A stretch of 64,000 nt of DNA from Mesorhizobium sp. PAMC28654 (lineage in GTDB: Bacteria; Pseudomonadota; Alphaproteobacteria; Rhizobiales; Rhizobiaceae): contig NZ_CP085135.1 in assembly GCF_020616515.1 (NCBI RefSeq), positions 4,774,001 through 4,838,000 on the forward strand. The letters run 5' to 3'. This document shows, piece by piece, positions 27,224 to 36,658 of the stretch. The stretch's first letter is position 1. Each line of letters starts with the position of its first letter. Below the pieces are notes generated by a model. That model did not search any database and was not told the origin of the DNA. It was given only the letters and a program-made list of their open reading frames with translations. A program made the position numbers and the translations under genes.

Positions 27224-30200
27224 ATGGCCACCAAAAAAGAACTGCTCGCACAAGAGGTTGCCAAGGCCGTCAGCGCCGGCAAGGCGGTTGCGCTGGAGAC
27301 CGTCGATTTCAACGACCCGAACCGCCCCAAGACCTGTCTGGAAGTGGATTTTCCCATCCTGCCGGTCAATCAGGTCGCGGTAATCGAAGGTAATGCGGGC
27401 AAGCCCATCTATCAGATGTCTAAGTGGTGGGCACGGCGCCGCTCCAGTGTGTTCCGCTCGATGTTGATCGCAGCGGCCACCAAAGCGCCGGACGATTCTT
27501 CTCACGCGGCCAAGCTGGTCTGGGACAACTACTACGCCAACCATCAGAAGCGCGGCGCGTTCAAGCACCTCAAGGTCGCTGACATCTTCATGGGTGGCGG
27601 GACAACGCTAGTCGAAGGGTCGCGCCTCGGAATGCAGATGGTCGGCAATGACCTTAACCCAGTGGCGTGGTTCGTGGTTAAGCAGGAACTGGCCGATGTC
27701 GATTTGGAGGAAGTGAAGAAGCTTCTCTCCGACATCGAAGCCGAGGTCAAACCGCAGATTATGCCGTACTACTACTGCGACGGACCGGAAGGCGAAAAAG
27801 GTCAATGGACACACCTGCCCAGTAACAAGCCGATGCCCACTGACTTCGACCCGCTCGTTATCCCGCGCGACGAGCGGAGGGACTATCGCTACGAAGGTCC
27901 GGAAGCGATCTACAGCTTCTGGACCAAGCACGGGCCGTGCCATGTAACGGGCTGTGGCCATCGCACGCCTATTATGACCAGCCCGGTGATAGCGGTGAAG
28001 ACGCTTACCGTCAAACATTGGGAACATACCTGCGGCAAATGCGGCGGTGGATTCCATGTCGAGGAAGAAGCCGCACGCATGGCCCCAGATTCGCCGCTCT
28101 ACATCTCACCCACCGAACATCCGTTTTCCGCGCTTGATCGCAAGAAGGGCGTGATCTGCCCGCACTGCAGTCACACGGCTCTGGTGAACTTGGGCAAGGG
28201 CAAGAACAAGAAGGTGGAACTGAGCCTTCTGGTGCATCCGCAATGGCTAGCAGGCGAGGCCAAACTGGATGCAAATGGCCGGCCCTACGGCGGGTCGGCG
28301 CAGGATGACGTAATTTCGACGACCCGGTGGGATCAGGCACGGGCCGCGAAGGCTCGCCTACTTGAAGTGCGCGGCGTGCTCCCGGATGAAGTGATCTGCT
28401 CGGAAATCAATAATACCTTCAAAACAGGTATTGGCACGGTACCAAAGTCGGCATATTTCACTTGCGGAGCCTGCGGCACGGTGCAGCGCATCGTGAAGTC
28501 AGTCGATGCTACTAAGAAGACTGCGCCAGCTAGCATCTTTGCGGTTCAAGGCTACGCACCGAGGCGTGCTAAAGCCGGCAAGCCCTATGGCGGTCGTTTC
28601 TTTGCCCCTTGGAATGAAGCACTGGCGCGGCAGTACGATGCCGCATTTGCGGAATGGGAAACGCGCAAGGATACCGACCTGAAGGACTATTGGCCAAGGA
28701 GTGAGATCCCGTTTGGCCACATGACTCATCAGCGACAGCCGCTGCCCCAACACGGCTACCTCAACTGGTCCGACATGTTCAATCCGCGTCAGTTGCTCGT
28801 TCATGCGCAGCTACTGAAGACTATCTTGAATGTTGGCAGCTACGATTGGAAAGTTCGGGAGTTTGTGCTTGGCGCTTACCAACAGTACCTGCGCAACCAG
28901 AATATGTTCTGTTTCTGGGACATCAGTAGGGATTGTCTCGCACCCCACTTGAGCAACAATAATTTCCATCCCAAAAACAACGCTGTTGAAAATTGCGTCT
29001 TTTCTGCTCTCGGCCGTGGAAACTGGGCATCCAGCGTCGAAGGCATCGTGCAAGGACGCGAATGGGCGGTTCAGCCCTGGGACTCCGTAAGCTTTGATAC
29101 GCTGAAGCGACATTCTCCAGGTCTCGGCGAACAGATTTGGGGGAAGAGCGAGAAGGTCTTCCCCGGGGATTTGGTCGGCGAGGTCGAGGTGTACCAGAGC
29201 TCATCCACCGACCTCACGCACATCGCCTCGGCGAGCGTTGATCTGGTTATCACCGATCCGCCGTTTGGCGGCCTTCTGCATTACTCAGAGCTGTCCGATT
29301 TCTTCTACGTTTGGCTGCGGCTCGCGCTGAAAGATAAGTACCCCGACTACTTCCGGGCCGAATACACGCCCAAGTCGCTGGAAGCAGTTGCCAATCGCGC
29401 GCGCGAGCCGGAAGACCCCGATGGCTTCTATCAGCGCTTGCTCACGCAGTGCTGGCGCGAAGCGCACCGCGCACTCAAGCCCGGTGGCATCCTCGCCTTC
29501 ACCTTCCACCATAGCGAGGACGAGCCGTGGGTGGCAGTGCTGGAATCGCTGTTCGACGCGGGTTACTACCTCGAAGCCACGTACCCGATCCGCTCCGACG
29601 AAACCAAGGGCGAAGGCGAGTTTGGCTCAAAGACCATCGAGTACGACATTATCCACGTTTGCCGTAAGCGCATCGAGGAACCCAAGCCGGTAAGCTGGGG
29701 TCGGATGCGGCGCGAGGTGATGGCCGATGTGCGCCAATTGCAGGCCATGCTTGAGAACCATGCAAAGGAAGGCCTGCCCGCTGCGGACCTCCAGGTCATT
29801 CGGCGTGGCAAGGCGTTGGAATATTTCTCGCGTCATTACGGCAAGGTCTATGTTGATGAAGGGCGCACCATCGGGGTCAGGGAAGCACTCATAGGCATCA
29901 ATCAACTCATCGACGAGGATTCCGACAAAGGGAAGGAGCCGCCACCGGTCAACGCCGAGCCGATCACGCGCCAATTCTTGCGTACCTTTAGTAACGGGGC
30001 CGATCTCCAGCGCGACCAGTTGCAGAAGTTCTTGAAAGGGTCGATCATAACGCCGGACGAGTTTGTGCAGCGCGGCTGGTGCGCGGAGAAGAACAAGATT
30101 TTCATCCGTACCGACCCGCTAGAATTCGCGCGAGAATGGTCGGGCAAGCACCGCCGCCGCCTGACTTCCGATATGGATCAGGCGTTGGTGCTGATCGGTG

Positions 30201-30433
30201 CGTGCTTCGACGGCAGTGGGATCGACGCCTCGGGCACGTTGAAGAATGAAAACTTCAAACCACACGTTGCGCTGAAACCACTGCTGGAATGGATCCAGCG
30301 CAACGGTCCGGATCAAATCGCCCGCAAGGCGGCCTCGCGTGCGGTGTCGATCTACGACGCATGGCGAGCCAGCGAGGCGCCCAAGCCCGTACAGGGTTCG
30401 TTGTTCGATGACTATGAGGAATACGAACGATGA
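27224..30433 (+). CDS. DUF1156 adenine-specific DNA methylase with zinc ribbons
   Basis: A 1069-residue methylase. The DUF1156 N terminus has LPVNQVAVIEGNAG and KPIYQMSKWWARRR; SAM motif I is DIFMGGGTTL (120-129) followed by GNDLNPVAW; the catalytic motif is DPPFGG from about residue 678, suggesting N6-adenine methylation. Between them are Cys/His clusters (GCGHRTP, CGKCGGG, CPHCSH, CGACG) that form Zn ribbons, as in COG1743 proteins. Such methylases modify host DNA to mark self in BREX-type-3 or DISARM-like systems. The ATG has AAGGA upstream and the stop overlaps the next start (ATGA). Confidence 0.93.
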   Translation: MATKKELLAQEVAKAVSAGKAVALETVDFNDPNRPKTCLEVDFPILPVNQVAVIEGNAGKPIYQMSKWWARRRSSVFRSMLIAAATKAPDDSSHAAKLVWDNYYANHQKRGAFKHLKVADIFMGGGTTLVEGSRLGMQMVGNDLNPVAWFVVKQELADVDLEEVKKLLSDIEAEVKPQIMPYYYCDGPEGEKGQWTHLPSNKPMPTDFDPLVIPRDERRDYRYEGPEAIYSFWTKHGPCHVTGCGHRTPIMTSPVIAVKTLTVKHWEHTCGKCGGGFHVEEEAARMAPDSPLYISPTEHPFSALDRKKGVICPHCSHTALVNLGKGKNKKVELSLLVHPQWLAGEAKLDANGRPYGGSAQDDVISTTRWDQARAAKARLLEVRGVLPDEVICSEINNTFKTGIGTVPKSAYFTCGACGTVQRIVKSVDATKKTAPASIFAVQGYAPRRAKAGKPYGGRFFAPWNEALARQYDAAFAEWETRKDTDLKDYWPRSEIPFGHMTHQRQPLPQHGYLNWSDMFNPRQLLVHAQLLKTILNVGSYDWKVREFVLGAYQQYLRNQNMFCFWDISRDCLAPHLSNNNFHPKNNAVENCVFSALGRGNWASSVEGIVQGREWAVQPWDSVSFDTLKRHSPGLGEQIWGKSEKVFPGDLVGEVEVYQSSSTDLTHIASASVDLVITDPPFGGLLHYSELSDFFYVWLRLALKDKYPDYFRAEYTPKSLEAVANRAREPEDPDGFYQRLLTQCWREAHRALKPGGILAFTFHHSEDEPWVAVLESLFDAGYYLEATYPIRSDETKGEGEFGSKTIEYDIIHVCRKRIEEPKPVSWGRMRREVMADVRQLQAMLENHAKEGLPAADLQVIRRGKALEYFSRHYGKVYVDEGRTIGVREALIGINQLIDEDSDKGKEPPPVNAEPITRQFLRTFSNGADLQRDQLQKFLKGSIITPDEFVQRGWCAEKNKIFIRTDPLEFAREWSGKHRRRLTSDMDQALVLIGACFDGSGIDASGTLKNENFKPHVALKPLLEWIQRNGPDQIARKAASRAVSIYDAWRASEAPKPVQGSLFDDYEEYER

Positions 30434-30936
30434 GACCGCTGCTGGACACGGTGTGGCAGCGGCGCGGCACCAGTTGGATATGGGATGAGGAAGCACGTAA
30501 CCAGATCTGCGCGGCCAGCGAGGTCTGGAGCTTGCGTCAGTTTCTGCGCGCCGCGCGGGAACCGGGGTACTGGCCGGAGGACCTGCCGAGTAACGACGAC
30601 CAGACGCTGGCTGTCGCCGGGCTGGATGGCAGCCTCGACCTGCTCACGTCGACGGATGCCGAAACATGGCTGGGCGATGTGGTTAAGCCCGCCGTGCTGT
30701 CGTTTCAGGATGCCTACGCGGGCGGCGCGGCGCTGGTGTTCTGGCTACCCAGCGGCCAGAACCGCATCAGAGTGCAGGCGTCCACCGACGCGGTGAGTTG
30801 GCTATGCCACGCCCCTCACGGACATCAAATCGACTTTGGCCGCGTCCTGTGGGGTGAGGCTAACGAGTACCCACAGGAAATCCTGCTGCACAATGGCGGA
30901 AAGTCCGCTGGTTTGTTCCATCTACGGATTACTTGA
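30430..30936 (+). CDS. Unknown protein of the methylase-helicase operon
   Basis: A 168-residue soluble protein with many Trp residues (SWIWDEE, EVWSLRQFL, YWPEDLP, AVSWLCHAP, GRVLWGE). The middle (LVFWLPSGQNRIRVQ) and the end (FHLRI) look beta-rich. I do not recognise a family. It overlaps the methylase stop by 4 nt and lies 9 nt before the helicase, so it is a built-in component, perhaps a small adaptor or specificity factor. Confidence 0.75.
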   Translation: MRPLLDTVWQRRGTSWIWDEEARNQICAASEVWSLRQFLRAAREPGYWPEDLPSNDDQTLAVAGLDGSLDLLTSTDAETWLGDVVKPAVLSFQDAYAGGAALVFWLPSGQNRIRVQASTDAVSWLCHAPHGHQIDFGRVLWGEANEYPQEILLHNGGKSAGLFHLRIT

Positions 30937-30945
30937 GGGACGCGT

Positions 30946-33714
30946 GTGACGGCAGAGTTGCAGTTCCAACCCGGCGAGCGCATCACGCACCACGAATACG
31001 GCCAGGGTGTTGTTCTCGATCCAGTTCGTGACGGCTACCTGCGCGCCTTCTTCGCTGTCGGAGAGCGCCTAGTGCCTGTCGCCTCACTGCGCCGCGAAGT
31101 TACGCGCACCGAACGTATCCTGCGCGCCGTGGATGGTAGCGCGGAGCGCGGCCGTAGGGCATGGCTGTCCTATGAGGCTCATGCGCTTCCATTGATGGAA
31201 AGTGCCTCGGCGCTGACCTCGGCCAAGATCGACCTGCTGCCGCATCAGGTGGTGTTGACGCATCGTGTCGCTACCGCGTCACCCCGACGCTATCTGATCG
31301 CCGACGAGGTGGGCCTGGGCAAAACCATCGAAACCGCGTTGATCTTGCGCGAACTTGCAAGCCGGGGCGAACTGAACCGTGCGCTGATGGTCGTGCCCGC
31401 TGGCCTGGTGAACAACTGGCATCGCGAATTGAACGAGGTGTTCAACCTCGATTTCGAGGTGTTCGGCTCCGAGGGCGACATTACCGATCGCAAGACAAAT
31501 GCCTTTGCCAAGCACGACCGGCTGATCGCCAGCATCGACACGCTGAAGCGCCCGGCGCGCATCAAACGGCTACTGGATGCACCGCGTTGGGATTTGACGG
31601 TGTTCGACGAAGCCCATCACCTGACCGCCTACCGCACTGGTGGCAAGGTGCGGAAAACCGAGAACTACAAGCTGGCCGAGGCGCTCAAAGATCATTCGCG
31701 CGATCTCCTGTTGCTTTCGGCAACGCCGCACCAAGGAAATCATTTCCAGTTCTGGATGTTGGCGCAGTTACTGAATCCTACGCTGTTCCGTAGCCCCGAG
31801 GAGATGGTGGAGAACCGGCATCGGCTCAATACGGTGATGTTCCGCCGCACTAAGGCCGATGCTTGCCAGCCAGATGGCTCACCGTTGTTTGCCCGACGTT
31901 GGGTCCACACCGAATCCTTCGTGATGGCGCAGGGCGAACGACTATTTTACGAAAAGCTGCGCGAATATCTTGAGGACGGCTTCGACCTTGCGCGTCGCCG
32001 GGGCAATCAGGGGCGCGCGCTAGGCTTCCTGATGGCGATCTTCCAGAAGATCGCAGCGTCCAGCTTCGCTGCGGTGCGCCGCACGCTCAAACGGCGGCTT
32101 TTGATGCTGACGTTGCATGAGGCGCTGCTGCGCGACAAGGAACTGGACATCGAGGGCCGCGAGCGGTTGATTGGCGAGGCGCGAGCGCTGATCCACGAGG
32201 AGTTCGATCTGCCGCGCGACAGTGTTGGACGCAGCGAGGTGGACCGCGTCCTGGCCGACCTGAAATACCGATTGGTCAAGAAACTGGACGAGGAGGCTCT
32301 GGAGATGGCCTCCGATCCCTACGACAGTGAATATTCCGCCATGCACGCGGAAGAAGCTGCCTCAGCGGTGGTAAATCTGCATCTGCCCGAAGAGCGTCTG
32401 CGTATCGGCGACCTGCTGGGCGTGTTTCCGCCGGAGCGCGAAACCAAAATGCAGAAACTACTCGACGGCTTGGGGACGCTGTGGCGGCAGAACCAGAACG
32501 AGAAGATCGTGATCTTCGCCACCTATCTCGGCACGGTGGATATGATCGCCCGCGAAATCGAGCAGACCTTCCCTGGCCAGGGTGTGGCGGTTTTGCGCGG
32601 TGGAGATCACGGAGCCAAGCTGGCGGCGGAACGTCGCTTCCGCCAGAAGGATGGCCCGCGCGTGTTGGTCTGCACGGCGGCGGGACGCGAAGGCATTAAC
32701 CTGCAATTCGCACGCATCTTGTTTAATTTCGATCTGCCGTGGAACCCCATGGATATGGAGCAGCGCATCGGGCGCATCCATCGCTACGGCCAAAACCATA
32801 CGGCGCAGGTATATAACCTCGTGCTATCAGACACTATCGAGGGGCGCATTTTCCTGCTGCTGGACGAGAAGCTGACCGAGATTGCGCGGACAGTCGGCAA
32901 GGTCGATGAACAAGGCAATATCGCCGAAGACCTGCGGGCGCAAATTCTTGGGCAGTTGTCCGAGCGGTTGAACTATGATCGCTTGTATCAGGAGGCGCTA
33001 TCCGATCCCGAACTAAAGCGCACCCAGGTGGAACTGGAAGCTGCGTTGTCGAACTCCCGCGAGGCGCGGCAGGTAGTGTTCGACCTTTTCCAAAATCTCG
33101 ACGGGTTCAGCCTGGATGACTACAAGCCGTTCTCGGATGTGTCGTCCAGTCTGGACCGGCTGGTACGCTTCCTTGCAGCCGCAGTCGTTGACCGTCAGCA
33201 GAAACTGGTGAAGGTGGATGATGCCACCTACGATCTCGTCACCGCTCAAGGTACACATCGGGCTCGCTTCACCTTGAGCCGAGAGGCCGCAACAAATCAG
33301 GATGATCTGCAACTGATGGGCTTGGACCACCCGCTGGTCCAGGAGGAGTTGGGGCGCTGGCGTAGCTTGCCACCGGAGGAAATTGGCATAGCCGTGTCAG
33401 GTGAAGTGGACGAGCCGGTGTTGCTGTCGCTTTGGATGGTGGAGACGTCGGCGGGAAACGGCGAACGTCGCGTGGTGGTGCAACCCATCGCGGTAAAGCA
33501 AGATGGCACGCGCGTCCCGGCGGTCGAGCGTTTGTGTGAAAACTATCTACAGGCGCCGGCCACAACGCCGACCTTCCAACCTCAGCAACGAAGCGATCTG
33601 TTCACCCACGCCGTTGAGCCGACCTTACAACGGGAACTGAAGCACAAGGGAGCCGTGAACGACGACGGCAGCTATTCGGCCGAGTTAATTGGCTACGTCG
33701 AGATCGTAGGCTGA
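30946..33714 (+). CDS. SNF2/RapA-like helicase
   Basis: A 922-residue superfamily-2 helicase. An N-terminal CarD/RapA-like beta segment (GERITHHEYGQGVVLDPV) precedes the motor: Walker A DEVGLGKT (120-127), DEAH (221-224), SAT (258-260), and in the second RecA lobe ILFNFDLPWNPMDMEQRIGR with IHRYGQ (motif VI about 606-616). This is the SNF2 layout seen in DrmD of DISARM and in RapA. In the operon it would translocate on DNA for the DUF1156/PglZ complex. GTG start at 30946 after GAGGGA. It is the last gene, ending about 150 bp before attR. Confidence 0.93.
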   Translation: MTAELQFQPGERITHHEYGQGVVLDPVRDGYLRAFFAVGERLVPVASLRREVTRTERILRAVDGSAERGRRAWLSYEAHALPLMESASALTSAKIDLLPHQVVLTHRVATASPRRYLIADEVGLGKTIETALILRELASRGELNRALMVVPAGLVNNWHRELNEVFNLDFEVFGSEGDITDRKTNAFAKHDRLIASIDTLKRPARIKRLLDAPRWDLTVFDEAHHLTAYRTGGKVRKTENYKLAEALKDHSRDLLLLSATPHQGNHFQFWMLAQLLNPTLFRSPEEMVENRHRLNTVMFRRTKADACQPDGSPLFARRWVHTESFVMAQGERLFYEKLREYLEDGFDLARRRGNQGRALGFLMAIFQKIAASSFAAVRRTLKRRLLMLTLHEALLRDKELDIEGRERLIGEARALIHEEFDLPRDSVGRSEVDRVLADLKYRLVKKLDEEALEMASDPYDSEYSAMHAEEAASAVVNLHLPEERLRIGDLLGVFPPERETKMQKLLDGLGTLWRQNQNEKIVIFATYLGTVDMIAREIEQTFPGQGVAVLRGGDHGAKLAAERRFRQKDGPRVLVCTAAGREGINLQFARILFNFDLPWNPMDMEQRIGRIHRYGQNHTAQVYNLVLSDTIEGRIFLLLDEKLTEIARTVGKVDEQGNIAEDLRAQILGQLSERLNYDRLYQEALSDPELKRTQVELEAALSNSREARQVVFDLFQNLDGFSLDDYKPFSDVSSSLDRLVRFLAAAVVDRQQKLVKVDDATYDLVTAQGTHRARFTLSREAATNQDDLQLMGLDHPLVQEELGRWRSLPPEEIGIAVSGEVDEPVLLSLWMVETSAGNGERRVVVQPIAVKQDGTRVPAVERLCENYLQAPATTPTFQPQQRSDLFTHAVEPTLQRELKHKGAVNDDGSYSAELIGYVEIVG

Positions 33715-33863
33715 CACGCGATTCGAAATCAAGTTCGGTACCGGCATTTTGCCCTGCGCCCACAGGACTACGATTGTCCCCTTGAAGCCTTGCCGTCGAG
33801 AATTTTGTTACCTGCTGCGTTACCTATGTGGCGGAGCGGATACCTGGAAATCCAGCTAAGTGC
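33715..33863. other. Gene-free right end of the island
   Basis: 149 bp between the helicase stop and attR. No gene, no clear terminator hairpin and no repeat was recognised apart from the short CTGGAAATCCAG palindrome at 33844-33855. Confidence 0.4.
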
Positions 33864-33912
33864 TGGTGATCCCGACAGGAATCGAACCTGTGACCTACAG
33901 ATTAGGAATCTG
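33864..33912. repeat. attR: 49-bp direct repeat inside tRNA-Arg
   Basis: Identical to 12291-12339; it covers the CCA end through the anticodon arm of the intact tRNA gene. The matches stop at 33912/33913, defining the longest common core. Confidence 0.95.
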
Positions 33913-33940
33913 CCGCTCTATCCTACTGAGCTACGGGACC
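33864..33940 (-). tRNA. tRNA-Arg (anticodon CCT)
   Basis: A 77-nt tRNA with encoded CCA on the minus strand. The 7-bp acceptor stem is GGTCCCG with CGGGATC (one G-T pair), the D stem GCTC/GAGC, the anticodon stem GCAGA/TCTGT with loop TTCCTAA, and the T arm CACAGGTTCGATTCCTGTC. The anticodon at loop positions 34-36 is CCT, reading AGG. The 3' half is the integration site of the island, and integration restores the gene. Confidence 0.97.
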
Positions 33941-34109
33941 ACGCGGCCCGACACATAGCCGCTTCGGACCGTTTCGCCAAGAGGCAGGCCGAACGCAATA
34001 GGCCCTTTGTTTCGCGGGGATCCGGTGCCTCGGCCCGCGGTGTCATGCCCGGGCCGAATGCTGTCAGGGACGTTTGCCCCGGCCGCTATCGCTGACCGGC
34101 GCCTGCCTG

Positions 34110-35273
34110 TCACGCGGCGAGCGCCGTCTCCGCCAGTTTCACCCAGTAGGTCATGCCGTGCGGGATGATCTCGTCGTTGAAATCATAGGCCGGGTTGTGA
34201 AGGCCGGCCGAATCGCCATTGCCGATGAAGATGAAGGCGCCGGGCCGGGCTTCCAGCATGTAGGAAAAATCCTCGCCGCCCATCACTGGCTGGATGGCGC
34301 GGTGCACGTGGCTGTCGCCGGCGACAACAGCGGCGACATCACCTGCAAAGACCGTCTCGTCCGCGTGGTTGAAGGTGACAGGGTAGTTCGACTGAAAGTC
34401 GACGTCGATCTTGGCGCCGAACGCGGTACTCAGACCGGCGCAGATGGCGCGGATGCGCTCTTCCGCCTTATTGGCGATCTCCTTCTTCAGGGTGCGCACG
34501 GTTCCGGCAATCTCGGCCGATTCAGGAATGATGTTGTAGGCGTCGCCGGCATGGAATTTCGTCACCGAGACCACGACGGCCTCGACCGGATCGGTACTGC
34601 GCGAGGCAATCGTCTGCAGCGCCCCGACAAGCTGGCTGGTGATGACAATCGGGTCGATCGTGCCGTGCGGCATCGCGGCATGGCCGCCCCGGCCTTTGAC
34701 GGTGATGGTGAATTCGGCGGTCGCCGCCATGATAGGACCCGGACGAATGGCGAACTGCCCGACCGCCAGGCCCGGCATGTTATGCATGCCGAACACCTTG
34801 CCGATGCCGAAACGCTCCATCATGCCGTCCTTGACCATTTCATTGCCGCCGCCGCCGCCCTCTTCCGCAGGCTGGAAGATCACCGCGACCGAGCCGGCGA
34901 AGTTGCGCGTCTCGGCGAGATATTTCGCGGCGCCCAGCAACATCGCGGTATGGCCGTCATGGCCGCACGCATGCATCTTTCCGGGAATCGTCGAGGCATA
35001 GGGCTTTCCGGTGATTTCGTTGAGCGGCAGCGCGTCCATGTCGGCGCGCAGGCCAATGGTCTCACCCTTGCCCCGGCGGCCGTGGATGACGCCGACGACG
35101 CCGGTCTTGCCAAGTCCGGTCACCACGTCGTCGCAGCCGAATTCCTTCAGCTTCTCGGTGACGAAGGCCGCGGTCTTGAAGACATCGAAATTCAGTTCCG
35201 GCGTCTGGTGGATATGGCGGCGCCAGCCGGCGACTTCGTCCTGCATTTCGGCGGCGCGGTTCAGGATTGGCAT
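34110..35273 (-). CDS. M20 family amidohydrolase
   Basis: A 387-residue metalloamidase of the hippurate hydrolase/IAA-amino acid hydrolase/N-acetyl-L,L-diaminopimelate deacetylase group. Zinc site motifs are MHACGHDGHTAMLLGAAKYL, FQPAEEGGGGG, GMHNMPGLAVGQ and the C-terminal VMGGEDFSYML. The dimerisation domain lies in the middle (about 185-295). It deacylates N-acyl amino acids; the exact substrate is not deducible. It is transcribed alone on the minus strand, diverging from the D,D-carboxypeptidase. Confidence 0.93.
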   Translation of the reverse strand: MPILNRAAEMQDEVAGWRRHIHQTPELNFDVFKTAAFVTEKLKEFGCDDVVTGLGKTGVVGVIHGRRGKGETIGLRADMDALPLNEITGKPYASTIPGKMHACGHDGHTAMLLGAAKYLAETRNFAGSVAVIFQPAEEGGGGGNEMVKDGMMERFGIGKVFGMHNMPGLAVGQFAIRPGPIMAATAEFTITVKGRGGHAAMPHGTIDPIVITSQLVGALQTIASRSTDPVEAVVVSVTKFHAGDAYNIIPESAEIAGTVRTLKKEIANKAEERIRAICAGLSTAFGAKIDVDFQSNYPVTFNHADETVFAGDVAAVVAGDSHVHRAIQPVMGGEDFSYMLEARPGAFIFIGNGDSAGLHNPAYDFNDEIIPHGMTYWVKLAETALAA

Positions 35274-35481
35274 GATTCAATCTCACTGTTCGAGCAGGCG
35301 GTTCCCGCTTGCCACTTTGTAATCGTGATCGTCAGGCGCTTTGCCATGTTGGCGTCACATAGGATAAATAGCACCGCAACAACGGATCCGGAGAGGGTCG
35401 GATCCACTATGCTGGCCATCCGGTAACGAAATCTTACGGAGCCAGGGGCGACTACGGCAAGAGGCGATTTCGGATTTCACC

Positions 35482-36645
35482 ATGTGGCACAGGCATTTCC
35501 TTAAACTATTGATCGCTGGCGCGGTCGCGCTGCCGGCACTGATCGGGTCGGCGCAGGCCAATCCGGTGATCCTGTTCGACTTGAACAGCGGCAAGATCAT
35601 CCAGCACCAGGATGCCTTTGAGCGCTGGTATCCAGCGTCGCTGAGCAAGCTGATGACGGCCTATGTGACGTTTCGTGCCATCGCCGCTGGTGAGGTCCAG
35701 CTTGATTCGCCGATCAAGGTGACAAAGCACTCCGCCGGCGAACCGCCGAGCAAGATGGGCTTCAAACCAGGCTCGGTCATGCGGCTCGACAACGCGCTGA
35801 AGATGATGCTGGTCAAATCGGCCAACGACATCGCCATGGCCGTGGGCGAGAATGTCGGCGGCTCGCAGTCGGCCTTCGCCGATCGCATGAACGCCGAGGC
35901 GCAGCGGCTCGGCATGACCGGTACGCATTTCGTCAACCCGAACGGGCTGTTTTCGCCGGACCAGTATACGACGGCGCGCGATCTCGCCGTGCTGGTGATC
36001 GCTCTGCGCCGCGACTTCCCGCAATATGCGCCGTGGTTCTCGATCGAGGGTCTCGCCGTCGGCAAGAAGGCCATCTCGAACTACAATCTGCTGATCGGCC
36101 GCTATCCGGGAGCCGATGGCATGAAGACCGGCTTCGTCTGCCCCTCGGGTTTCAACATGATCGGGTCGGCGACGCGCAACGGGCGCACGCTGGTTGCCGT
36201 GGTGCTTGGCGAAAAATCCGCCGTCAGCCGCGCGGAAGCCGCCGCCAAACTGCTCGACGAGGGGTTTGCAACGCCGACCGCCGGCTCGACCACTGTCGCC
36301 ACGCTGGCGTCCTACGGCGACACCCTCGCGGTCAACGACATGCAGGACGAGATCTGCAAGAAGAAGGCGGCCGAGGAGCAGTCGGAAGCCCCGCCGCCCG
36401 TCGCCAAGAAGGATGCGCCGAAGTCGCTTTATCAGCAAAAGCTCGACCATGTGCCGACACTTGTCGCCGTCGGTCTCGGCGGCGCAACCGGCCCGGCGCC
36501 GAAGGCGCTGCTTGCTCAATCCAGCCAGGAATATGCCGATGTGCCGCTTCCGAGCTGGCGGCCCGACAGGCCGGCCCCGGCAGGTGCCGATCCGATCGTT
36601 TCGGGCGCCGTCGCGGTGCAGGGCGACCAGCCGGCCAAGAATTGA
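35482..36645 (+). CDS. D-alanyl-D-alanine carboxypeptidase (PBP5/6 family)
   Basis: A 387-residue serine peptidase that trims the fifth D-Ala of peptidoglycan stem peptides in the periplasm. A signal peptide spans about 1-26 (IAGAVALPALIGSAQA). The active-site motifs are SLSK (53-56), SAN (113-115) and KTG (215-217), in PBP5 order and spacing. The C-terminal part (about 255-387) is a Pro/Ala-rich extension without a clear amphipathic anchor helix. It lies 13 nt upstream of the CobW-type gene. Confidence 0.95.
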   Translation: MWHRHFLKLLIAGAVALPALIGSAQANPVILFDLNSGKIIQHQDAFERWYPASLSKLMTAYVTFRAIAAGEVQLDSPIKVTKHSAGEPPSKMGFKPGSVMRLDNALKMMLVKSANDIAMAVGENVGGSQSAFADRMNAEAQRLGMTGTHFVNPNGLFSPDQYTTARDLAVLVIALRRDFPQYAPWFSIEGLAVGKKAISNYNLLIGRYPGADGMKTGFVCPSGFNMIGSATRNGRTLVAVVLGEKSAVSRAEAAAKLLDEGFATPTAGSTTVATLASYGDTLAVNDMQDEICKKKAAEEQSEAPPPVAKKDAPKSLYQQKLDHVPTLVAVGLGGATGPAPKALLAQSSQEYADVPLPSWRPDRPAPAGADPIVSGAVAVQGDQPAKN

Positions 36646-36658
36646 AACGGCCAGGTAA

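Larger units (their letters stand above)
12291..33912. mobile_element. Genomic island integrated in tRNA-Arg(CCT)
   Basis: A 49-bp perfect direct repeat bounds about 21.6 kb: 12291-12339 and 33864-33912. The right copy is the 3' part of an intact tRNA-Arg gene, the left copy a detached duplicate, and a tyrosine recombinase gene starts 160 bp inside the left end. The cargo is a primase-helicase, HTH proteins, serine recombinase, SprT-like gene, Hsp70-like pair and a multi-gene module with PglZ, methylase and helicase. No conjugation genes are seen, so it would be an integrative element or a mobilisable satellite-like island. Base composition differs between sub-modules, which suggests assembly from several sources. 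Confidence 0.92.

Noticed and set aside
23492..33714. Canonical BREX or DISARM locus
   Set aside because: BrxL, BrxA/B, full-length PglZ, DUF1998 helicase and PLD nuclease are all absent, so a standard type name is not justified.
34074..35426. 450-residue ORF on the plus strand
   Set aside because: Antisense shadow of the M20 amidohydrolase gene, which has clear zinc motifs.
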